Part shown: one piece after another, positions 33,264 to 39,161 of the stretch
How positions within the stretch are numbered: position 1 is the first letter of the stretch
How the letters are laid out: each line of letters starts with the position of its first letter
From: Nocardiopsis salina YIM 90010
Lineage (GTDB): Bacteria > Actinomycetota > Actinomycetes > Streptosporangiales > Streptosporangiaceae
Assembly (NCBI RefSeq): GCF_000341025.1
Contig: NZ_ANBF01000133.1
Location: 30,763 to 69,923 of the forward strand
Reading direction: 5' to 3'
DNA: 39,161 nucleotides
Notes under the pieces: generated by a model
What the model saw: only the letters and a program-made list of their open reading frames with translations
The model's database searches: none
Told to the model about the DNA's origin: nothing
Made by a program: the position numbers and the translations under genes

Positions 33264-35749
33264 TGCGAGTCCCCATGACCTGGCTGCGGGAGTACGTCGA
33301 CCTTCCCGCCGACGTCACCGCACGCGAGCTCGCGAGTCGCCTGACCCTGGCCGGCCTGGAGGTCGAGACCGTCGAGGCCCTCGGCGCCGACCTCCAGGGC
33401 CCCCTGGTCTTCGGTCGCGTGCTCGAGATCGAGGAGCTCACCGGTTTCAAGAAGCCGATCCGGTTCTGCCGCGTCGACGTCGGCGACGCCAACGGAACAG
33501 GGGAACCCCAGGAGATCGTCTGCGGGGCGCGGAACTTCTCCGTGGGTGACCTGATCGTGGCGGTGCTGCCCGGCGCCGAGCTGCCCGGCGGCTTCGAGAT
33601 CGGGGCTCGCAAGACCTACGGCCGCATGTCGGCCGGCATGATCTGCTCGGCCACCGAACTGGGCCTCTGGGAGGACCACACCGGCATCGTCGTGCTGCCC
33701 GAGGGCTTCGGTGAGCCGGGCCAGGACGCCATCGGTCCGCTGGGCCTGCGCGAGGACGTTCTCGACATCGCCGTCACCCCCGACCGCGGGTACGCGCTGT
33801 CGATGCGGGGTGTGGCCCGTGACGCCGCCACGCTCTACGGCGTCGATATGCACGACCCAGCCGAGATCGCGGTCGCCGAACCCACCGGCGAGGGCCACCC
33901 CGCGCGTATCGAGGATCCGGCCCTGGCCGACCGCCTCGTCCTGCGCGGCGCCAACGGCTTCGATCCCGAGGCCCCCACCCCGCTGTGGATGAAGCGCCGA
34001 CTGCATCAGAGCGGCGTGCGCCCGGTCTCCTTGGCCGTGGACGTGACCAACTACGTCATGCTCGAGCTCGGCCAGCCGCTGCACGCCTGGGACCGCGACC
34101 GTCTCCAGGGCACCGTCACCGTGCGCGCCGCCGCGGCGGGGGAGAAGCTGGAAACCCTGGACCACGTCCAGCGCTCACTCGACACCGACGACATCGTCAT
34201 CGCCGACGAGGCCGGAGCCCAGGCAGTGGCCGGTGTCATGGGCGGGCTCGACACAGAGATCGGCCTCGCCTCCACCGCCGTTCTGGTGGAGGCCGCCCAC
34301 TTCGACCAGATGCACATCGCGCGCGCGTCCCGCCGCCACCAGCTCTCCTCGGAGGCCTCGCGCCGCTTCGAGCGCGGGGTCGACTCGGCCGTGCAGGCAG
34401 CCGCGGCCACCCGCGCCGTCGAGCTCCTCGCCGAGTTGGGCGGGGCGAGCGTCGAGAGCGCCTACACCCACGTCACGCACCCGTCTGCGGACCGCACTAT
34501 CACGATGCGCGTCACCCACCCGGGGTCGGTGGCCGGGGTCGAGTACCCCGAGGGCACCACGGAGAAGCACCTGCGGGCCATCGGCTGCGCGGTCGCGCGC
34601 GACGGGGAGACCCTCTCGGTCAGCCCGCCCACCTGGCGCCCCGACCTCACCGACCCCAACGACCTGGCCGAAGAGGTCATCCGCTTCGAGGGGTACGAGA
34701 ACATCCCGGCGGTGCGGCTGAGCGGTCCTGGACGCGGCCTGACCGACAGCCAGCGCCTGCGCCGCGCGTTCGGCCGGATGCTCGCCGACACCGGCCACAC
34801 CGAGGTCCTCAGCTACCCCTTCGTGGGCGAGCGCGACCTCGACGGGCTCCAGCTCGGGGCCGAGGACCCGCGCCGTGACAGTGTGCGCCTGGCCAACCCC
34901 CTCAACGACGAGGAGCCGTTGCTGCGCACGACACTGCTGCCGGGGCTCTTCAAGACACTGGCCCGCAACGTCAGCCGCGGGCTGAACGACGTCGCTCTGT
35001 TCGAGACCGGCCTGGTCTATCTGCCCAGCCACGGCGGCAACGCCCCGGTCCTGCCCGTGGACCGAGGCCCGTCCGCCGGGGAACTCGAGCGCGTCGACGC
35101 CGCACTGCCGCACCAGCCCCGTCGGGTCGGTGTCGTGCTGGCCGGACGGGCCGAGCGCGACGGCTGGTGGGGTCAGGGCCGTGAGGCAGGCTGGGCCGAC
35201 GCGATCCAGTCCGCTCGTGACGTCGCCCGCGTCGCCGGTGTCGGACTCGAGGTCGAGGCCGCCGGGCACACGCCGTGGCACCCGGGCCGCTGTGCCGCGC
35301 TGTACGTGCGCGTCGAGGGCGAGCGCGTGCTCGCCGGGCACGCGGGCGAGCTGCACCCGCGCGCGATCCAGGCCTTCGGCCTGCCTGCCCGCACGGCCGC
35401 TGCTGAGATCGACCTGGACGTGGTCGAGAGCGCCCGCGCCGAGGTGCGTGCACCGGAGATCTCCACCTACCCGGTCGCCACCCAGGACGTCGCCCTGGTC
35501 GTGGACGAGAGCGTTCCGGTCGGCGTCCTCAGCGATGCCCTTGCCGAGGGTGCCGGGGACCTTCTGGAGAGCGTGCGCCTGTTCGACGTCTACACCGGTG
35601 AACAGGTCGGCGAGGGCCGCAAGTCCGTGGCCTTCGCTCTGCGCTTCCGCGCCCCCGACCGCACGCTGACCGCGGAGGAGGCCGGCGCCGCCCGTGACGC
35701 AGCCGTCTCCTCGGCCGCCGAGCGCACCGGGGCGAGCCTGCGCGGCTGA
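33263..35749 (+). CDS. pheT: phenylalanyl-tRNA synthetase beta subunit
   Basis: An 828-residue subunit with all usual domains in order. B1 comes first ([15 protein letters not shown]), then the EMAP-like tRNA-binding domain (about 45-155, [10 protein letters not shown]...[11 protein letters not shown]). The B3/B4 editing domain (about 215-400) includes [24 protein letters not shown]5 contains [24 protein letters not shown]. The catalytic-like core follows, with the anticodon-binding FDX-ACB domain (about 735-828, [16 protein letters not shown]) at the end. ATG 33263 overlaps the pheS stop by one base. A terminator with an 11-bp stem follows, so pheST end together. Confidence 0.97.
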   Translation: MRVPMTWLREYVDLPADVTARELASRLTLAGLEVETVEALGADLQGPLVFGRVLEIEELTGFKKPIRFCRVDVGDANGTGEPQEIVCGARNFSVGDLIVAVLPGAELPGGFEIGARKTYGRMSAGMICSATELGLWEDHTGIVVLPEGFGEPGQDAIGPLGLREDVLDIAVTPDRGYALSMRGVARDAATLYGVDMHDPAEIAVAEPTGEGHPARIEDPALADRLVLRGANGFDPEAPTPLWMKRRLHQSGVRPVSLAVDVTNYVMLELGQPLHAWDRDRLQGTVTVRAAAAGEKLETLDHVQRSLDTDDIVIADEAGAQAVAGVMGGLDTEIGLASTAVLVEAAHFDQMHIARASRRHQLSSEASRRFERGVDSAVQAAAATRAVELLAELGGASVESAYTHVTHPSADRTITMRVTHPGSVAGVEYPEGTTEKHLRAIGCAVARDGETLSVSPPTWRPDLTDPNDLAEEVIRFEGYENIPAVRLSGPGRGLTDSQRLRRAFGRMLADTGHTEVLSYPFVGERDLDGLQLGAEDPRRDSVRLANPLNDEEPLLRTTLLPGLFKTLARNVSRGLNDVALFETGLVYLPSHGGNAPVLPVDRGPSAGELERVDAALPHQPRRVGVVLAGRAERDGWWGQGREAGWADAIQSARDVARVAGVGLEVEAAGHTPWHPGRCAALYVRVEGERVLAGHAGELHPRAIQAFGLPARTAAAEIDLDVVESARAEVRAPEISTYPVATQDVALVVDESVPVGVLSDALAEGAGDLLESVRLFDVYTGEQVGEGRKSVAFALRFRAPDRTLTAEEAGAARDAAVSSAAERTGASLRG

Positions 35750-35768
35750 GCTGTCAGTCCGACCCCAC

Positions 35769-35809
35769 GGCGGGGCGGGTCCTTCCCCAGGAGGAGGGCC
35801 CGCCCCGCC
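35769..35809 (+). terminator. terminator after pheT
   Basis: GGCGGGGCGGG (35769-35779) pairs perfectly with CCCGCCCCGCC (35799-35809), starting 19 bases after the stop. TTCGTGTGTC follows. Confidence 0.8.
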
Positions 35810-35997
35810 TTCGTGTGTCACTGAGGACACCTGACCTCCGAGTACCCCCTGTCTCGGAACGAAACGATCGGCATGAGGCCCCCTCGGACAAAAAAATTCG
35901 CGCCTGTTATTCCTGCGTAGGGCGGGTTTTGGGCCTGACCGTCGGGGGTAGCGCGCATGAAGTTTGGGTTTCGGGGCATGACGCTTCGTTTTGTCTC

Positions 35998-36027
35998 TTG
36001 CTGTGAGGCGCTCCCCACGCTTAGCCT
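35998..36027 (+). promoter_or_regulatory. candidate promoter of the aminotransferase gene
   Basis: TTGCTG (35998-36003) and TAGCCT (36022-36027) are separated by 18 bases. Transcription would start near 36034. The preceding stretch (35810-35997) is AT-richer than average, with a run of seven A residues near 35890, and holds no gene. Confidence 0.5.
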
Positions 36028-36087
36028 GCAAGCACCTGCCACAACCGGGCGTCCGGGTGTAGGTCGGATTCAACCTGGGTTCATCCA

Positions 36088-36103
36088 TTGCGCGCTCGCG
36101 CAA
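36088..36103 (+). promoter_or_regulatory. hairpin/palindrome next to the aminotransferase ribosome-binding site
   Basis: TTGCGC (36088-36093) pairs with GCGCAA (36098-36103), ending 10 bases before the GGAGG ribosome-binding site. It could be an operator or an RNA hairpin affecting translation. Confidence 0.35.
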
Positions 36104-36125
36104 GTCTCGGCTCGGAGGTCGCCAT

Positions 36126-37433
36126 ATGACCGAAACGGTTGTCTCATCCGCACTCGCTCCCAAGGAATACCGGGAGCCCAGCCGTCTCTGGCACACCTTC
36201 TGCGATATGAACACCGTGGCCAAGGGCCCGGAGTTCGTAGTGGCCCGCGCCGAGGGCGTGTGGCTCTGGGACGAGTCCGGCGACCGGTTCCTGGACGGCA
36301 CGTCCAGCCTCTGGTACTGCAACGTCGGGCACGGCCGCACCGAGATCGCCGACGCCGTCCACCGTCAGATGAGCACGCTGGACGCCTACACGGTCTACAA
36401 CGACTTCGCCAACGTTCCCGCGATCGAACTCAGCGAGCGCCTGGCCGCGCACGCCCCGGTCGTGGACCCCCGTGTGATCCTCACCTCCGGGGGCGGCGAA
36501 TCCGTCGACACCGCCGCCAAGCTGGCCCGCCGTTACTGGTACGCGCTGGGGCGTCCGGACAAGACCCACCTCATCAGCCGCACTGCCGGCTACCACGGTC
36601 TCAACGGTTTCGGCACCAGCATGATCGGCATGGACCGTTTCCGCACCGGCTTCGGCGAGATGGTCCGCGACACCTCGGTGGTCCCCCACGACTCGGCCGC
36701 AGCGGTGGAGGAGGAGATCCTCCGGGTGGGCCCCGAGAATGTCGCCGCCTTCTTCGCAGAGCCGGTCATCGGTGCCGGTGGTGTGTACCTGCCCGAGCGC
36801 GACTACTTCACCGAGGTCGCCCGGATCTGCCACCAGTACGACGTGCTCTTCGTCGTCGACAGTGTCATCTGCGGGTTCGCGCGTCTGGGCAACTGGTTCG
36901 GGATCGAGCGCTTCGGCGTCAGTCCGGACATGATCGTCTTCGCCAAGGGGGTCTCCAGCGGGTACCTCCCCCTCGGTGGAGTCGTGGTCAACGGCCGGGT
37001 GGCCGACCCCTTCTGGAACCAGGAGGGCAACCCGTTCGTGCACGGCACCACCTACGCGGGGCACCCGACCTGTTGCGCCGCGGCGATGGCCAACCTCGAC
37101 ATCCTCGAGCGCGAGGACCTCTTCACCGTCTCGCTCGAGGTCGAGCGCCACCTCGACAGCGCATTGCGGGGCCTGGAGGCGCACCCGCTGGTCCAGGAGG
37201 TCCGTTCGGGCGTCGGCGTGATGGGCGCGGTGGAGCTGACCGAGGAGGCCCTGACCGAGAGGGGCATCACCACGGCCGAGGTCTTCGCCGAGACCCGGGC
37301 CCGTGGGGTGATCGTGCGTCCGATCCCCAAAGCCCTCCTGGTCTCCCCGCCGCTGGTGGTCACCTGGGAGCAGATCGACCACCTGGCCTCGACGCTGTAC
37401 GGGGCGCTGGACGCGGTGGCCGCCCGCCACTGA
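36126..37433 (+). CDS. class III PLP-dependent aminotransferase
   Basis: A 435-residue omega-aminotransferase-like enzyme of fold type I. ATG 36126 has GGAGG 7 bases upstream. The PLP lysine is Lys274 in VFAKGVSSGYLPLGG, and Asp245 in VVDSVICGFARLG should hold the pyridine nitrogen. LTSGGGESVDTAAKLARRYW binds the phosphate, and HGTTYAGHPTCCAAAMANL is the usual downstream motif. The residue after Asp245 is Ser where most family members have Glu (DEV). The substrate is not certain: polyamines, omega-amino acids or beta-alanine are all possible. The FAD amine oxidase and MarR regulator downstream favour amine catabolism. Confidence 0.88.
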   Translation: MTETVVSSALAPKEYREPSRLWHTFCDMNTVAKGPEFVVARAEGVWLWDESGDRFLDGTSSLWYCNVGHGRTEIADAVHRQMSTLDAYTVYNDFANVPAIELSERLAAHAPVVDPRVILTSGGGESVDTAAKLARRYWYALGRPDKTHLISRTAGYHGLNGFGTSMIGMDRFRTGFGEMVRDTSVVPHDSAAAVEEEILRVGPENVAAFFAEPVIGAGGVYLPERDYFTEVARICHQYDVLFVVDSVICGFARLGNWFGIERFGVSPDMIVFAKGVSSGYLPLGGVVVNGRVADPFWNQEGNPFVHGTTYAGHPTCCAAAMANLDILEREDLFTVSLEVERHLDSALRGLEAHPLVQEVRSGVGVMGAVELTEEALTERGITTAEVFAETRARGVIVRPIPKALLVSPPLVVTWEQIDHLASTLYGALDAVAARH

Positions 37434-37568
37434 GCGCACGAATGCACGGATCCGGTCCGCCGGTGGCCCCCGTGATCGGTACAGCCGGTCGCGATGGGTC
37501 ACCGGCGTTCTCGTGTTCCGTGTGGCCCAGGTGATGCCGAAAGTCCCGCCCACTGATCTTCTCGATGT

Positions 37569-37593
37569 AGTAATATTTGCTGGGAAGATACTT
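37569..37593. promoter_or_regulatory. AT-rich promoter/operator region of the marR gene
   Basis: A 25-base AT-rich island in GC-rich DNA contains TAATAT (37571-37576) and GATACT (37587-37592). AGTA (37569-37572) and TACT (37589-37592) form a loose inverted repeat. It lies 45 bases before the regulator gene and suits an autoregulated promoter. Confidence 0.4.
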
Positions 37594-37637
37594 CTTGTGC
37601 GTGGGCTGGGTCGCCCCGCCGAGGCGAAGGGGACGGC

Positions 37638-38093
37638 ATGGGAGCAGGCGCCACCGACGACGACCTCATCACCGCTTGGGGGCTGGTGCACGAGGTCATG
37701 AACTCGATACAACCCAAGCTGCTGGGCGGTATCACGCCCGAGGGCAAGGACATGTCCGGGCCCTGGCTCGAGGTCCTCATCCGGCTCCAGCGCACGCCCG
37801 GGCACCGCCTCCCGATGAGCCGCCTGGCGCGAGAGGTCAGCCTGAGCACCGGCGGGTTCACCAAGCTTGCCGACCGGCTGGAGCGCGAGGGTTATCTGGT
37901 TCGCGAGAACTGTGCGGAGGACCGCCGCGTCGTTTACGCCTCCCTCACCGAGAGCGGCCTGGCCTTCATCGGCGAGGTCAGGGCCAAGCACGTCCAGCGC
38001 CTGCGCGAGCACGTGCTCGAACCCCTGGGGGAGGACGGGGTTCGACAACTGACGACGATCGCGCGTACTCTCCGTGACAGCGCGTCTTCGTAG
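37638..38093 (+). CDS. MarR-family transcriptional regulator
   Basis: A 151-residue winged-helix dimer-type regulator. ATG 37638 is preceded by AAGGGGA at 5 bases. The recognition region reads RLPMSRLAREVSLSTGGFTKLADRLEREGYL, followed by the wing VRENCAEDRRVVYASLTESG. Dimerisation helices flank both ends (TAWGLVHEVMNSIQ and VQRLREHVLEPLG). These are standard MarR features and the length is normal. It sits between the aminotransferase and the FAD oxidase genes on the same strand, so these are its likely targets along with itself. The ligand is unknown. Confidence 0.9.
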   Translation: MGAGATDDDLITAWGLVHEVMNSIQPKLLGGITPEGKDMSGPWLEVLIRLQRTPGHRLPMSRLAREVSLSTGGFTKLADRLEREGYLVRENCAEDRRVVYASLTESGLAFIGEVRAKHVQRLREHVLEPLGEDGVRQLTTIARTLRDSASS

Positions 38094-38259
38094 TGTTTTC
38101 GGAGTCGCTGTGCCTGGCGGACCGGCCCGGGTTGACCAAGGTCTCGATCCTCCCGAATCATCTGAAAACGCCCCGCATGCCGCCGTTCACATGTAGGTTG
38201 GCGTGAGGTTCGGGGGAGCCACGGGGGTGGCTGTGAGCACAGAGGTTCCGGGGGAAAAG

Positions 38260-39161
38260 ATGCGACTCTTCACCGCTGCCGCGCAGCTGAGGCCGATCCC
38301 ACGATCCCCGCGCTTCGTCAACGGGGCCGTCTCCTTCTGGTACCGAGAGCTCGGCCAACCCCGGCGCCGTGACCCGCTCGGGGGCGACGCCGATTGCGAC
38401 GTGTGCATCGTCGGTGCCGGGTACACCGGCCTGTGGACCGCCTACTACCTGAAGAAGGCCCAGCCCGACCTGCGTGTGGCCGTCGTCGACCGCTACTTCG
38501 CGGGCTTCGGTGCCTCGGGACGCAACGGGGGATGGTTGTCGGCGGAGTTCCCCGGCCCGCGAGAGCACTACGCCCGCTCCCACGGCAAGGCCGCCATGAT
38601 CGCCTTCCAGCGCGCGCTCATGCGCACCGTGGAGGAGGTCCAGCGTGTGACCCGGGACGAGGGTATCGACGCCGACCTCCACCAGAGCGGCGTGCGCATG
38701 GTCGCCACCAACGCCGCCCAGCGCGAGCGCCTCACCCGCGACATCGAGCACCTGCAGGAGTGGGGTTACTGGCCCGACGACCTGCACATGATCGACCCCG
38801 ACCAGGAACCCCGCATCGCGGTGTCCGGTGCCACTGCTGCCGCCTACTCGCCCCACGCCGCGCGTGTCCAGCCGGCCAAACTCGTGCGCGGTCTGGCCGA
38901 AACCGTCGAGGCGCTGGGTGTGGACCTCTACGAGGGCACCACCGTCACCGAGATCCGCCCGCGACGCGGCGCCGCCCGCCCGGCGGCCGTGACCGAGTCG
39001 GGCACCGTCTACGCCGACCACGTGATCCGCGCGACCGAGGGGTACACCGCCACGATGCGCGGACTGCGTCGCGACTGGCTGCCCATGCACGCCTCGATGA
39101 TCGCGACCGAGCCGGTCCCCCAGTACGTGTGGGAGCGCATCGGCTGGGGGGGGCGGGGGGG
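38260..39161 (+). CDS. FAD-dependent amine oxidoreductase (DAO/PuuB-like), 3' end cut off
   Basis: The open frame runs off the window; about 300 codons are visible. ATG 38260 (GGGGGA 5 bases upstream) is chosen; GTG codons at 38203, 38227 and 38233 are in-frame alternatives. An N-terminal segment (VNGAVSFWYRELG) precedes the FAD-binding Rossmann loop DVCIVGAGYTGLWTAYYLKK (Gly52, Gly54, Gly57). FAGFGASGRNGGWLSAEFPG, typical of DadA/PuuB-type flavin oxidases, follows, and AARVQPAKLVRGLAETVEALG is near residue 205. This family includes gamma-glutamylputrescine oxidase and sarcosine or D-amino-acid oxidases. Together with the aminotransferase and MarR genes it suggests an amine degradation unit. 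The last 15 or so bases are nearly all G and may be unreliable. Confidence 0.85.
   Translation, partial: MRLFTAAAQLRPIPRSPRFVNGAVSFWYRELGQPRRRDPLGGDADCDVCIVGAGYTGLWTAYYLKKAQPDLRVAVVDRYFAGFGASGRNGGWLSAEFPGPREHYARSHGKAAMIAFQRALMRTVEEVQRVTRDEGIDADLHQSGVRMVATNAAQRERLTRDIEHLQEWGYWPDDLHMIDPDQEPRIAVSGATAAAYSPHAARVQPAKLVRGLAETVEALGVDLYEGTTVTEIRPRRGAARPAAVTESGTVYADHVIRATEGYTATMRGLRRDWLPMHASMIATEPVPQYVWERIGWGGRG

Overview
This is high-GC actinobacterial chromosome, probably from the Streptosporangiales; a Nocardiopsis-like organism is my best guess. The evidence is GC-rich third codon positions, many GTG starts, an actinobacterial integration host factor (mIHF) between pyrF and gmk, the order mihF-gmk-rpoZ-coaBC-metK, the order DUF948-DUF6167-alaS-ruvX-mltG-aroE, and the order infC-rpmI-rplT-rRNA methyltransferase-sensor kinase-pheST. 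I saw no tRNA or rRNA gene, insertion sequence, phage, integron or CRISPR array. It reads as core genome with a few accessory genes.

Layout. 1-6829: the end of a pyrimidine block (pyrK fragment, pyrD, pyrF), then mihF, gmk, rpoZ, coaBC and metK. 6996-7658: a secreted or membrane DUF11-like protein. 7863-12400: a DUF349 coiled-coil protein (minus), an MBL-fold hydrolase, aspS, and a 46-residue RanBP2-type zinc-finger protein (minus). 12976-17944: a PAS/GAF/PP2C (SpoIIE-type) phosphatase, rarA, and a membrane-anchored kinase-fold protein (minus) whose catalytic loop looks dead. 18313-27585: DUF948 and DUF6167 proteins, a tandem pair of tetraspan membrane proteins duplicated together with their terminator, then alaS, ruvX, mltG and aroE. 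27586-35749: the translation cluster infC-rpmI-rplT, a SpoU-type RNA methyltransferase, a soluble PAS histidine kinase, pheS and pheT. 36126-39161: a class III aminotransferase, a MarR regulator and the start of an FAD-dependent amine oxidase, which look like a small amine-catabolism unit cut off by the window end.

How the genes work together. Most products serve nucleotide and cofactor supply (UMP, GMP kinase, CoA, SAM), aminoacyl-tRNA formation (Asp, Ala, Phe) and ribosome assembly. Genes are coupled by TGATG overlaps (DUF948/DUF6167, ruvX/mltG, pheS/pheT) or direct abutment (mltG/aroE). Strong GC-rich hairpins close the units after rpoZ, metK, aspS, both tetraspan genes, alaS and pheT.

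The most interesting part is regulatory. The infC operon has a leader of about 330 nt with a clear intrinsic terminator, an upstream segment able to pair with the 5' arm of that terminator (a possible antiterminator), a hairpin resembling a tRNA T-arm, and an AUC start codon for IF3. Inverted repeats also sit on the putative -10 regions of metK and of the pseudokinase gene, and a CRP-like palindrome lies upstream of mihF. All regulatory readings are from sequence inspection only.
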